From the NCBI GenBank assembly GCA_964007475.1, contig OZ023273.1, positions 26,461,557-26,525,556 on the forward strand: a stretch of 64,000 nt of DNA, read 5' to 3'. Below the pieces are notes generated by a model. It was not told where the DNA came from and ran no database searches. It worked only from the letters and a program-made list of their open reading frames with translations. The DNA is from Hybos culiciformis. Lineage: Eukaryota > Arthropoda > Insecta > Diptera > Hybotidae. The first letter of the stretch is position 1; each line of letters opens with the position of its first letter. The position numbers and the translations under genes are program-made. Shown here one piece after another: positions 10,816-24,540 of this stretch.

Positions 10816-12280
10816 TATTAACTTAAATATCTAAAAAACTTTATATTTTGGAAGAATTAAAAAAGAAATTGTGTTAAACGAAAAAACTAAAGTCGCTTTT
10901 TTGATTAGATAAATTGTTATTTGAATTAATTGTTCATTGTGAATTCATAATCGCAATCTTTAATAATTTTTATAAAAAAAAATAATAAAATAAAATTTTT
11001 AAATAGAAATATATACCTATTACCTATTGCAAATAATTTTGTTTCAGTTTTATCATATAATAAACAAAAATAACAAGATTTCCAGATACCAGAAAAATAA
11101 AAAATAAAATTATACCCAAAAATATCCATATGTATTTTTATTTAATTTTAATGCTGAACATAAGCTCGTCTTAATTGATGTATAAAAGTCTTACATCTAT
11201 ACATCATATTATATGAAAGAAACATGATAATCTAAGCCCCGTCACAGTGTTGTTCAAAGCACAGCTTCCGTGACAGTTGAAACAATTTTAACTCTTTTTT
11301 ATGCTTGCGATTTGAGTTCAAGCGCATCAATTACCCGCAGTTCCAGCGATAACACACAGTCTAAACAAAATGTTTTCGCATCACACGTCATTGTCATTTA
11401 AAAATCGTTATTATTTATCACACTTACTATCTGAGATACTGAGATTTCTTAGTTTTTTCGAACCAACGTAATTTTCAACAAAACAATGAAGATTAGACTT
11501 GACTAAATTTTAAGAATTTATTTAAGGATTTTTTTATTTATTTTTATTTATTTTTTTTTTTCATAATACTCAAACAAAAAACAATACTTTTAATTTTAAT
11601 TTTTGTTTTTTTGAAGAAATAATATAAAATAAAATTCAATTTATATTAAAAAGATAAGATATCCTTGAGAAGAATGCAAAAACAAAAAAATAAAAATAGG
11701 ACATGGTTAAACTTTATGTATAACTACGTAAATGTTAAGTCAATAATGAATGAAAAAGAACCTTGTTTAATGATTTTTTATTGTGTAGGTGTTTCAAATT
11801 TTGCACGTAATCAACACCGACGTAAATGTGTAGCCGTGAAGATGGGAAAAGGATCTCGTTGATAAAATTCATAATAAATGTATGAAACACTGTATGAAAA
11901 TTTCTATAGAAAATTTAATTTAATTTGTTCAATTTAAGTAAACTATTATTCTATTAATTCTAGTTTTTCATAAAAATTAAAGTTAATTACTTAATAAATT
12001 GCTTTTAATAATTTGATAATAATTTTTTTTAGGTTTTAAGCTAAAGATATATTCATACAGTATCAAATATTTGTTTTGATTTTTATCCCTACGCAATTTA
12101 TGCACAAGGCCTGAAATTTATGATGGTATTGTTATAATCCTACAAACTCAAACTCATTGTGTTGTTTGATAAAAATACTGTTGAAGTAAAAAATATTTTT
12201 GATAAAAAATATAAAAAAAATTATATGTTTTTTAAAGATAGTGTCACATTACAACAATACATGGCTTAGGTTATACCATA

Positions 12281-12489
12281 GATTAAGAATACAGAAAGAT
12301 GGGAAGCTTCATACAACATTATTTTTGGTATTTTTAAGTCAATGTGTTAGTAAAACAAAATAAAATATGTGATAATTATCAATGTATGAAAAGAATTTTA
12401 TTTAGTTTTACTAACACCTTCACAATAAAATACCAAAAAAGACTGAAAAAATGTTGTATGAAGCTTCCAATCTTTCTGTATTCTTAATC
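12281..12489. mobile_element. TA-flanked fold-back MITE, ~209 bp
   Basis: The arms begin GATTAAGAATACAGAAAGAT and, with few mismatches and one indel, continue through GGAAGCTTCATACAACATT, GGTATTTT and GTGTTAGTAAAAC on both sides, so nearly the whole element is a hairpin. TA lies at both ends. Its structure fits a Tc1/mariner-type MITE. Confidence 0.75.
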
Positions 12490-15400
12490 TATACATATAT
12501 TTTATGAATGAATATTAAAATTTTTTTTTATATAATTTAATACACCCCACACAAAAATATTGAATATACAAAGTAAAAAATAATAATCTTTAAAAAATTA
12601 TAACAGTAAAAAAGTATGAAAATCTCTTTGTTTGGATGAAAATTATAATGAGTCTTGTTTTCAATGAAAATTTGAGTACTATATACGTACTTAATGTGAC
12701 AGAACATCGCTATATTCTATTATGTTAACTGCTATAGTATCACTGAAGTATTTTTACACGAATGAAGATTTATTGACAAAATATTGCATTATGATGTTCT
12801 TTTAATAATTGTTATCTGTAACAAAAAATAAATTATTTTTTAATTCATTAAAAATGAAATTAACTTTTTCTATTATAGTACAGATAAACGAAACTTTTGA
12901 TTATTTCGAATTAAAAATTACTATCATACTTCTGTATATATAAGTTTTTATAATTGATCTTCTTGGTATTATTTAGTTATTAATTATTATTGCATTAACT
13001 TTGTATTAAAAATCTTAAAATATAAATTAAAAATGTTATAAAACAAGAACTTAATGAAACTAAAAATATATAGAAGGAAGCAATAATTTTGAACGGGAAG
13101 AAATCAATTAATTTTTTTTTATGGTTCACTTCGTTCAATATTAATTTCTCTTCTTTTATGAACAAAAAAAATAATAATATAATAATATCTGATTTTATGT
13201 CATTTATATTACGAAAGCTATTTTTATTATTTCTGTGGACATTGAAAGTGTTAATAGAAATGATCAAAAATTATTACTTTTTCAAACAGAAAAAAAAATT
13301 ATAATGAAAATAATTGAAATATGTTTTTCAAGCATAAGGGGACATTTAAAGAATAAATTTTAACACTGATTTTTCCTTCGGTTTGATTGAAATGGTCAGA
13401 AATATTATTATGAAGAAGAAATACAAATATTAAAAAGAAAAAAAAAAGATTTTAAAATTATGACAAAGGAAAGTTAAAACCAAATAATAAACCTACAATT
13501 ATAAGGGTTCATTTGGTTGACTTATTTTTATACAAATTAAAACTTTTTAATAAATTTCTTTTTGAATTTTTAAATAATCAAAATAAAAAACTTTATGCAG
13601 TGAAAGAAATAGGAATAGCCGAGATCTCTTTTCCTTAGTACAACTTTTTTTGTAAGGTAAATGTTCGAAGTAAATTCAAAACCAAAGAATATTATATAAT
13701 ATTTTTTTAAACGTCAAACCGATCTATATTTTATTAATCTTCTGAACCCTTTTTAATCAACATATTTCGAAACCATGGAAAACATGCACGAATTAAAAAA
13801 TGATTTAAATTTATATATGATAAAAAAATTAACCAAATGTAAAAAATACTTAATTCATGGATTTATTTCCATAGTAGCTAAAAAATTTATTTCAGGGAAA
13901 CAGAATAAGAACAAAAAAAAAATATGTAACGAAATTAAAAATAAAATATTTATAAAATACACCAGGACCATGTATTAAATATAATTAAACAATTTTTCTT
14001 GTTATATTTTCCACCCCACGTTAGAAATTCTATTCATTAACTCTTATAAAGTCTCCAAAAACAAAAACAATTTATATTATTTTAATAATGAATAAAAGAC
14101 AAAAATTTATCAAGGATTTTTGTTGCGTTTATTCACTTTAATCAAGAAATTAGTCTCTTTTTTGAAACAAAAAAAAAATATTATGTTTTTTTTTTTTTTT
14201 GTCATAATATTTCTTTTTCTAGCAGTAAACATTATAGATAAAATTTTAAACAAACAACAAAAGATGAAGTATCCATTCTTCATATTTAAGTATAAACAAC
14301 GAAATTATAAACTTTTATATAAACAGAAAAAATGAAAGATAACACAACTGTTTGGTATTCAAAAAAAAATAAAATCAATTACGAATTGTTTTCTCCTTTT
14401 TTTTTTTTTGGTTTTCATTATACACAGGTACCTGTTGTAAAATATAATATTCAGAATATTCCCATATTTCATTAACTTATATGTTTATGTTGAAAAAGGT
14501 TTCTTCGAGATATTTATTATTGTTGAAAATATAGTTTGTTTTTAATATAAATATAACTATGGATTAAGAGAAATGTTGCAGTAATTTTTTTAAAGTAAAT
14601 AATTGAACATATATTATATATAGTGTGAGAAATAATATCCTATTACATATTGTAATATAAGACACATCCAGTTCAATAAGATTTTTTTTCGGTTTTAATT
14701 TATTAAAGTATATTAGCATTTTAAACTATAAAATAAGGAATATCAAGTTTAAAAAATATAATATACAAAATTCAAAACTCTTAAGGTCCAATTCAAAACA
14801 AAAAAAATTATTTACTGATGCAGTTTTTTTCCTTATTCTCATTGTACCTTAAATCTATTTTTTTTACTTCTATAAGAACCCTTATAAAAGTCATTTGCAA
14901 AAGAGAGCAAAATCACATTTCAACTATTTAAACTACAAAGAAACTTTTTGCTGTGGGGGATTTCAAAAGTTTAGCATTTAGGCTCCTAAAAATTTAAAAA
15001 TAAAATTATGCGCTAACTTCACTGTAGAAGGGTAGAGTTTCAACTATCTAAGTTGAATTCGGTCAATTGAAAATAAATTTCATAGAAATACTATACCCTG
15101 TAAACTGAGGCATTAAATTGCAGTGTTCTTTATTTTTAAATTAAAAAGTAGAAAAAATTCATCTACTTTTAAATTCTGTGTTTCCTCAATTTTGAATTTT
15201 GAAATATTTTTCGTAAAAAGATAAATAAACTTAAAGTAGACAAAATCTTAAATTCAACGTAAACTAGTTATAATCAAAAAAATCTGAATTAGATGTCGGT
15301 AACACAATCTTAATATAATAGATTAATAGAAAGTGATTTCTATAGTTTTTAATTTCCATTCGAAAAATGTGTACATATTTTATTTTATTTCATTGATAAA

Positions 15401-18400
15401 ATTGATTAATATTTGTAAAAAAAATATAAATTTTATTTAAAGAACTTGAATCAAATATTATCTTATATATATTTTTTTTGTTTTGTGAAATTGTGGTTGG
15501 TAAATAGAAATGAACTCCTATAAGTCTGTTACATTTCTTTTATTATATAAAAATTATTATTTTATGTTCGTTATATACATATATTTAGATTTTTTTTTCC
15601 AATTTTTTTTTTTTCATAAGAATCCAATAATTTGACGCCAGTCTGGCTCTTTAAAATTGAATATATGTACATATGTATTATGTCGAAGAAAAAAATTCAT
15701 ATTTTATACCCATCATTTGAAAAATAAAAACAAAATAATTTCTTAAAAAAAAAATAATAATATAAAAGTAGCAATATTAAAGTTATTTAGTCAAATTATG
15801 TAGCTGAAATAATTTTAAGTACATCATCACTGACTTAGAATTACATAATGTTGTCAAAGTTACATAATATAGATGTATCTCAATATTGAATATAATATTT
15901 TTTCGTGCAGAATTTTAGCTTTAGTTGTAAAATTTGAATTCTCCGCCGCGGCACGCTGGCCTTTTAAAAACAAAATGTTTCCATATTTTACAAACCCACT
16001 GATAATTATTTTACAATTATATACGTATGTATGTAATTGTAACTTATGTATTTTGTATAAATAATACTTAATATGAAAGGATAAAACAAAAAAAAAATAA
16101 TAATATCTAAAATAAATTATTTTATTTATTTAGGCCATTTTAATTTTATTGAATTTAGGAAAATAAAATAAAATTTTTACTTATGGAAGAAAAAAAATCG
16201 GTTTACGATAACAAATTTTTTGTTATTGAAAAATTCTTAAAAAATAAAATATTTTTTAAGTTTTATAATTTAGTAGAGAAATAACATAATCCAACTTGTA
16301 ATAATTTAGCTAATTCAAATTCATACATGATTTAAATTCTTGTTTTTTATAAGACTATGAGTTCTGTTAAAAAAAATGAAGCTAACCTTAATGAAGCTAA
16401 CCTTTACATATATAAATTCGTAATTAGAAAAACCATATATTTAAACATCAAACATGTATTATGTGATCAAAAGATTCGAAAATTTAAGATGCATCGGCAT
16501 TTCAAAATTATTGCTTAGAACTTTTATGCAAACCTCGTATACTAAACTATAGATGTGTGAAATGTTATCTTGTAAGGATTGATAAATAACTTTTACATGA
16601 TATTTAGAAATTAAAGCCAAACATAATAAAATTCAAAATTTTTTTGAATGAGTTTGGTTTCTATTAATTTTTAATTTTTCATTATAATTACATTCATTCA
16701 AAAAAAAAAAAAAAGTTATCGCGATTAAAAAAAAAGAAAACTTCATTTACTTTTCAAATAAACTCATCTTTTATCTGTCAAGAGTGTAGGGCCTTTAATC
16801 TTATCAACATTTTATTTCATTTATTTTTTATTTTTCTTATTGTATTTTTTTTTCTCAAAAAAATTTCTTTTGCATAATTAACAAAAGATGGAACATTCTT
16901 TTTGCTTTTCTAAATCAAAGAAGTTTTTTAGTGTGAATTTGTTGTTTTTTACGACTTACCTTATGAGTTAAATTTTTGAAAATATTTTCTACCATGTGTT
17001 TCCTTTTTTAAAGAAATATATAATAATATACTGTCAGTCTTAAATATACATATTATACAGAACATAAACATACATGCATGCATGAATAAAACCGTGTAAT
17101 TTTTGCTTTCTTGGCATAATTTTAATTTGTTAAACAACAAAACATAAGCATAAGATAATATTATGTTCAATTATCATTTGATTTGTTATAACAGACTTAT
17201 TTAAAACTTTAAAAAAAAAATATGAAAATTTATATATTTTTATATATATCTTTATAATATCTTACCTTATAGTTGAATTAAACTTAGGACATACATTTTC
17301 TGCGCTGTTTACATTAAAGTTCGAACATAAAAAACCATATTTTTGGGCTAGAAGACTGATCTATGTTACGAACATTACCGTTTCTAAAATAAGGTCGCCC
17401 AATGAGTAAATATGTAAATAAATTTTAAAAACAATAATTCAAAAGAGTCAAAATAAGGACAGTTTTTGTTTTTTGAATGGCTCAGAACTAAAACTAGTTT
17501 TATGACGTTGACATCATCACGGAACTACTTCTAGAACTAAATAATTATTTCACTGCCGAACATAGAGAATTAATAATAAACCTATACGAATTAAATTTTG
17601 CAATTTCCATTTAAGTTTAAACTAAAATATTTTAAAATAAGAGCAGAAATACTAGCCCGACATAGTAAATGACGTTTCCAACATACTGAAAGCATATTTA
17701 TGAAAAATTTTATAATTTATGTGAAACTTGTTCTAAACTTTTATGAATACATGAAATCCAAAAAAACAAGAGAAAAACATCTTTTTTTCGCATAATGAAA
17801 GTAATGAGAGCCTATGCGACATACTTTTTCTTTAGTTGATTTTTCTTTGTTGAAAAGAAAAGCAGTCTACATGCATATTCATCGTAAAGATAAGTAAACA
17901 ATTTTTTTTTCTTTTATTTAATTAAAATTAATCCAATAGGACAGGATGAAAATGATTTAGGCGTAAAGAAAATTTTTATTGAAATTTTCATATTATTCAG
18001 GTTAAATTTTTGAGTAATTTGATGTTTTGTAAAGATAGATTTTATATTCAAGATAAAATGACATTATTTTCTTTTATAAAATTAATAAAATTTTTATATA
18101 CATGTTATAAATACAGCATTTGTTTATATGAATATGTGTATATTACTTGCAGTCATTCAAATTACTAAAGTTCAACTAAAATTATTACAAAAAAATTTTC
18201 ATATTTCGTAAAATTTTTTTAATAATGAAACTATTATATGAAAATAAAACTACGAGTACATCTACTACTCTATCGGAAAGTTATTAATTAAATAGATTAT
18301 AAAATATTTGAAAATTAAATACACATTAAAATTCAGTAGATATTTAACTTTAATTTTGAGACATTAACAATTTTATTTTTTTAATCAATATTAAATTCGA

Positions 18401-19232
18401 ATATATTTTAAAATTGAAATCTTTTTAAATAAAATTAAAATTTTATCTAAAATTTTGGTCCTTTTTCTTTCAAGACTCATTAATCTTTTTTCATTATCCT
18501 TTTAACACTTTTATCTCATTAAATGAGCCGTCAACAATCTTTAATTGAACGCGTTAATTGTAAAAAAAACATATATTTTCAATCGATGTAGTATAATTAA
18601 CTCAGCTTTTTGGTAAGGACTTCCCTCAAATGATATTCCCATATGAAATGATATCATCCTGTACAATGATTATTTTTTTTCCCAACATTGCGCGCCAGAT
18701 TATTAAATTAAAATATTTTAAAGGATATTTGCTTTTGAAAGATGTTATACTTATAATTTTTTTTTGGCGAATACATTTAATTATTTATGCAAAACTGAAA
18801 TGAATGTATGTCGCATTTATTTTTACTTCAGACATGTGTTAACGAAAATTATTAAATTTATTATAAGGAGATATATATATATTTTATTCATTATATTTTT
18901 TCTTAGAGATATCGTTTTTTTTAGTTACTCTCACTTGTTATGTGAAACGATTGTGAAAATTACAAATATTATTACAACAAATGCATCCAATCGTTGATCC
19001 AATTATTATTTTCAATTATAGATGTTAATAATTTATTGAAAACAGTTTTTTTTTACTCTCTGGATTCGCAGAAACTTTTTAAATCTGAAAATAAAAGGAA
19101 GGAATGTAATAAATATTTGATAGTATTATGTTATTATGTATTATATACAGTATATAGTAGTGGAATATATTTTTTAATCAAATTTTTCAGAATTTTTTTT
19201 TTATTAATGTCAACAAACTTTTTCACATCTTT

Positions 19233-19235
<3 letters not shown>

Positions 19236-19288
<53 letters not shown>
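19236..19288. repeat. (TA)n microsatellite, ~53 bp
   Basis: Uninterrupted alternating A and T. The neighbouring open frame into it is not a gene. Confidence 0.95.
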
Positions 19289-19293
<5 letters not shown>

Positions 19294-21498
19294 TATACAT
19301 CTATATGATATACATAATATGTTATCTGTTTATGAAATATGGATAAAATATAAAATTATGCCATTAAAAGCAGAACCATAATTTCAACAAGATATATAGT
19401 ATATATTTTTTAAGAAGTCTCCTTTGAGAATAAATAAAATTATGCAACTCAATGTTCTTTATGTTATTAGGTTCAGAAGATTGAGAAAAAAGGTTTTAGC
19501 AAACAATATATATTCATATACCAAAAATACATTATATACAAACTTAAGTTTTATTTTTTAAGTGATTCGTTCTCGTTAAGAATTATATACAATTGATTTA
19601 TTTGAATAGAAACTGTTCCTCAGCTAGAAGTTATTAATAAAATTGAGAACAACTAATAATAATTACAAGACTAAATAATAAAAGATTTTAGAACCAAACT
19701 GAGAAGTGAAAATATATATTAATTTTTTTTTTTGTTGACCACCATTTAGCAAAGTCACTAATAATAGGATATGTAAGAGCAAATCAATAAACTGCACCAA
19801 AACTTAAAGAAATTAAAATTATTATGTTCAGAGTTTTCGGTCAATAAAAATATTATAAATAAAAAGTCTGCTCTATTTTTCGCATTCACATGCATGTAAT
19901 ACATACATGTATGTATATGTACAATTGTGCATAAGTTGGTCATTTATTACATAATTTTAAATGAAGACAAAAAAAAATTTTTCTATTTTAACAAAACAGA
20001 AAAAAAAAAATTGAAATTGAAATAAAAACAAGAAACGAAAAAAAATGTAACAATTTCAAATGAAAAAACTTCACTGAGAGACTTTATTATTAAAAACGTG
20101 CCCGGAAATCCTTTAATGAAAACATTTTTATATTTTGAAGGATATCCTACCTATGTCAAAGTTTTCTAAATTTAATTTTCAAGAATTTTTAGCATAAAAA
20201 TGTATACACTTGAGAATGTAATATTATTGAGCAACAAAGTAATAATTATTATTGAATTTTCTATTTCAATATGAATTGTTTTTTTTATTTTTTCTAAAAA
20301 AAATATACAGAAGTAATAGCTGTAGAAAATGTAACCCAGAAAATTTGTCAATTACTTACGTTGACTAAAATTATTTTAATAAAATATAGCTTTAACTGTA
20401 GTTCGACAAAAGTTACACATTTTAACTTTTTTTTTTGTCATTATAAGACTTACAATCTCTTTGGTCTAGATTTATGCTTTTATATTATTTCAATCGTCCA
20501 ATTTCCGTTCTTCTCATCATAGTTTTTATTTCAGAGCTACAGTAACTTGACCTTATTATACAAAAAAAAAAAAAACTTTTTTTAATATTATTATTTAACC
20601 GAAGTATCAAAAATAATGTCACGCATTTTTGAAGTCATAAGAAAAATGTGCAGACACTTAAAATTAAATGTCCATCATTAAAAATTCTTGTGATTCGTTA
20701 TGAGGAAATTTTTCTCCCCAATAATAATAAGAAAATATTAAAAATAATTTTTATTATACATAAATATATAAATATACAACACTCTCTAAAAATATAAATA
20801 ATTTGATGTACGACGAATGGAATTCAACTCCTTAAATTTGTGATTAAAAAAAAAAAACTTTTGTAGAAAACAAAGTTATTCTCAATGATTTTTAACATCA
20901 TCAGAACATGTGTCATCTATAGCTACACGTATTTTTCCAATAAACTTCCTTTATTTATGAATTAAAATTGAAAATCTATATTCTTGAACAATGTGTACAA
21001 CACGTATGTAGTACGTATATTTATTCTATAATTGAATGTTTTGTGTTCAAGAAAATAAATTTAAGTGATTTCATTGAAAATTTATTTTGTTCTAAAATAA
21101 AAATCTAATTTTAATTATAATACTTTTTTGCTCTTTAAATGGAGTTTTATAAGCTGCATCTAAATCCGAAGAACTGAAGGCAAAAGCACAGAAAAAATGT
21201 TCGAATAAAAAAAGATTCAGGAATTTTTTGAAGTTTATTGAAGTTTATACTTCTTTAGGCGCGGTGTATGATATAAATGAGTAATTCTGTAGGGGGTAAA
21301 TATTTTTTTACTCATTCGAATTTGAGTTTAAAAAAAAAACGACATGCTGTACCGTTTGAATACTCAAAAAAAATGAGTCAACTCAATAATCATTTGTTAT
21401 TTATAAAAACAAAATAATTTGGCGCGGAAAATTTAAATTATTTTTTAAAAATCTTTCGTTTACAAATTATTTAACAATTAAAATTTATTTTTCAAAAA

Positions 21499-21748
21499 AG
21501 GTAGGTCCGGTGAAATAAAGATTACCTGCCGAAAATTTTTTGGGCAGGGACCTACGGTTAGGTCGTGCCGGCTCAAAATATGTTAAAAAAATTTTTTTCC
21601 TCCGGTCAAATAATTAGATTACCTGACCAAAAATTTTGGATACGGAGCTACAGTTAGAGTCTTCCCGCCTCAAAATATACCAAAATAATTTTTTTTTTCA
21701 AAATAGGTAGCTCGGGTGAGAAATAAAGATTACCTGCCCAAAAAAAAG
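21499..21748. repeat. ~100-bp modules left of the minisatellite
   Basis: Two full modules and one truncated module carry GGTAGNTCNGGTGA, ATTACCTGNCNAAAA, a GGGNNCTACGGTTAG-type phrase and CGNCTCAAAATAT. The third copy is cut after ATTACCTGCCCAAAA, where the 12-bp array starts. Confidence 0.85.
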
Positions 21749-21754
21749 GAAGGA

Positions 21755-24125
21755 AGTGAGGGCGGCAGTAAGGGCTGAAGAGAGGGCGGAAGTGAGGGCG
21801 GAAGTGAGGGCGGAAGTGAGGGCGGAAGTGAGGTTGGAAGTGAGGGCGGAAGTGAGGGCGGAAGTTAGGGCGGAAGTGAGGGCGGAAGTGAGGGAGGAAG
21901 TGAGGGCGGAAGTGAGGGCGGAAGTGTGGGCGGAAGTGAGGGCGGAAGTGAGGGCAGAAGTGAGGGCGGAAGTGAGGGCGGGAGTGAGGGCGGAAGTGAG
22001 GGCGGAAGTGAGGGCGGAAGTGAGGGCGGAAGTGAGGGCGGAAGTGAGGGCGGAAGTGAGGGCGGAAGTGAGGGCGGAAGTGAGGGCGGAAGTTAGGGCG
22101 GAAGTGAGGGCGGAAGTGAGGGAGGAAGTGAGGGCGGAAGTGAGGGCGGAAGTGTGGGCGGAAGTGAGGGCGGAAGTGAGGGCAGAAGTGAGGGCGGAAG
22201 TGAGGGCGGGAGTGAGGGCGGAAGTGAGGGCGGAAGTGAGGGCGGAAGTGAGGGCGGAAGTGAGGGCGGAAGTGAGGTTGGAAGTGAGGGCGGAAGTGAG
22301 GGCGGAAGTTAGGGCGGAAGTGAGGGCGGAAGTGAGGGAGGAAGTGAGGGCGGAAGTGAGGGCGGAAGTGTGGGCGGAAGTGAGGGCGGAAGTGAGGGCA
22401 GAAGTGAGGGCGGAAGTGAGGGCGGGAGTGAGGGCGGAAGTGAGGGCGGAAGTGAGGGCGGAAGTGAGGGCGGAAGTGAGGGCGGAAGTGAGGTTGGAAG
22501 TGAGGGCGGAAGTGAGGGCGGAAGTGAGGGCGGAAGTGAGGGCGGAAGTGAGAGCTGAAGTGAGGGCGGAAGTGAGGACGGAAGTGAAGACGGAAGTGAG
22601 AACGGAAGTGAGGGCGGAAGTGAGGTTGGAAGTGAGGGCGGAAGTGAGGGCGGAAGTGAGGGCGGAAGTGAGGGCGGAAGTGAGGGCGGAAGTGAGGGCG
22701 GAAGTGAGGGCGGAAGTGAGGGCGGAAGTGAGGGCGGAAGTGAGGGCGGAAGTGAGGGCGGAAGTGAGGGCGGAAGTGAGGGCGGAAGTGAGGGCGGAAG
22801 TGAGGGCGGAAGTGAGGGCGGAAGTGAGGACGGAAGTTAGGGCGGAAGTGAGGGCGGAAGTGAGGGCGGAAGTGAGGGCGGAAGTGAGGGCGGAAGTGAG
22901 GGCGGAAGTGAGGGCGGAAGTTAGGGCGGAAGTGAGGGCGGAAGTGAGGGAGGAAGTGAGGGCGGAAGTGAGGGCGGAAGTGTGGGCGGAAGTGAGGGCG
23001 GAAGTGAGGGCAGAAGTGAGGGCGGAAGTGAGGGCGGGAGTGAGGGCGGAAGTGAGGGCGGAAGTGAGGGCGGAAGTGAGGGCGGAAGTGAGGGCGGAAG
23101 TGAGAGCTGAAGTGAGGGCGGAAGTGAGGACGGAAGTGAAGACGGAAGTGAGAACGGAAGTGAGGGCGGAAGTGAGGTTGGAAGTGAGGGCGGAAGTGAG
23201 GGCGGAAGTGAGGGCGGAAGTGAGGGCGGAAGTGAGGGCGGAAGTGAGGGCGGAAGTGAGGGCGGAAGTGAGGGCGGAAGTGAGGGCGGAAGTGAGGGCG
23301 GAAGTGAGGGCGGAAGTGAGGGCGGAAGTGAGGGCGGAAGTGAGGACGGAAGTGAGGGCGGAAGTGAGGGCGGAAGTGAGGGCGGAAGTGAGGGCGGAAG
23401 TGATTGCGGAAGTGAGGGCGGAAGTGAGGACGGAAGTTAGGGCGGAAGTGAGGGCGGAAGTGAGGGCGGAAGTGAGGGCGGAAGTGAGGTTGGAAGTGAG
23501 GGCGGAAGTGAGGGCGGAAGTGAGGGCGGAAGTTAGGGCGGAAGTGAGGGCGGAAGTGAGGGTGGAATGGAGGGCGGAAGTGAGGGCGGAAGTGAGGGCG
23601 GAAGTGAGGGCGGAAGTGAGGGCGGAAGTGAGGGCGGAAGTGAGGGCAGAAATGAGGGCGGAAGTGAGGGCGGAAGTGAGGGCGGAAGTGAGGACGGAAG
23701 TTAGGGCGGAAGTGAGGGCGGAAGTGAGGGCGGAAGTGAGGGCGGAAGTGAGGTTGGAAGTGAGGGCGGAAGTGAGGGCGGAAGTTAGGGCGGAGTGAGG
23801 GCGGAAGTGAGGGTGGAATGGAGGGCGGAAGTGAGGGCGGAAGTGAGGGCGGAAGTGAGGGCGGAAGTGAGGGCGGAAGTGAGGGCGGAAGTGAGGGCGG
23901 AAGTGAGGGCGGAAGTGAGGGCAGAAATGAGGGCGGAAGTGAGGGCGGAAGTGAGGGCGGAAGTGAGGGCGGAAGTGAGGGCGGAAGTGAGGGCGGAAGT
24001 GAGTGCGGAAGTGAGGGCGGAAGCGAGGGTGGTAGTGAGGGCGGAAATCAGGGTGGAAATCAGGACGGAAGTGAGGGCGGAAGAGAGGTTGGTAGTTAGG
24101 GCAGAAGTGAGGGCGGAAGTGAGGG
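21755..24125 (+). repeat. GC-rich 12-bp minisatellite, ~200 units
   Basis: The unit GAGGGCGGAAGT runs head to tail for about 2.37 kb. Variant units mark higher-order structure: GTGGGCGGAA units sit 228, 216 and 612 bp apart, and a block AGAGCTGAAGTGAGG followed by three variant units is repeated 552 bp apart; all are multiples of 12. A one-base deletion near 23790 shifts the register. The plus strand is almost pure purine and G-rich. One frame reads (AEVR)n for 680 codons only because 12 is divisible by three; there is no gene support. Confidence 0.95.
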
Positions 24126-24303
24126 TGGAATTACCTGACCAAAAATTTTGGAGAGGGAGCTATGGTTAGGGTCTTCCCTGCTTAAAATATGCGAAAAAAA
24201 TGTTTTTTAAATAGGTAGCGCCGGTGAAATAAAGATTACCTGCCCAAAAGTTTTGGGTAGCTAGCTACTTTTAGAGTCGTCCTGGCTCAAAATATAAAAA
24301 AAA
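24126..24303. repeat. ~100-bp modules right of the minisatellite
   Basis: Two more modules: ATTACCTGACCAAAAATTTT through CTTAAAATATGC, then AAATAGGTAGCGCCGGTGAA through GGCTCAAAATATAA. They continue the left array, so the minisatellite lies within a once-contiguous module array. Confidence 0.85.
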
Positions 24304-24540
24304 ATACACGAAGCAGTCATAGGAACTGCCGAAAGAAGTTTATACTTAAAGCTTTAAACTATGAAATAACAGTGGCTATAAATGATGGGCTGCTCAGTAC
24401 AAAATGTAAATTAAAATAAAAATCAGTCCAGCAGTCCAAAAGCAGTCCATTATTTGTAGTCATTGTTATTTCATAGTTTAAAGCTTGAAGTATAAACTTC
24501 TTTCGGCAGTTCCTATGACTGCTTCGTGTATTTTTTTTTA
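24295..24540. mobile_element. Fold-back element with ~100-bp arms
   Basis: Arms 24295-24394 and 24441-24540 are inverted copies: ATACACGAAGCAGTCATAGG, then AACTGCCGAAAGAAGTTTAT, then CTTTAAACTATGAAATAAC, nearly perfect outside and diverged toward the centre. A 46-bp spacer separates them. It abuts the last ~100-bp module. Probably a MITE or the end of a larger composite repeat; no target duplication recognised. Confidence 0.8.

Larger units (their letters stand above)
10818..21498. other. AT-rich non-coding sequence with two small repeats
   Basis: Apart from the fold-back element at 12281-12489 and the (TA)n run at 19236-19288, there are only short low-complexity open frames. A 15-bp direct duplication GAAGCTAACCTTAAT/GAAGCTAACCTTTAC lies near 16380-16405. 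The stretch 11220-11370 is less AT-rich than its surroundings, without recognisable content. Confidence 0.65.

Noticed and set aside
21756..23798. 680-codon open frame of AEVR repeats
   Set aside because: It is produced by a 12-bp satellite whose length is a multiple of three; no start context, splice structure or domain, and a one-base deletion breaks the register near 23790.
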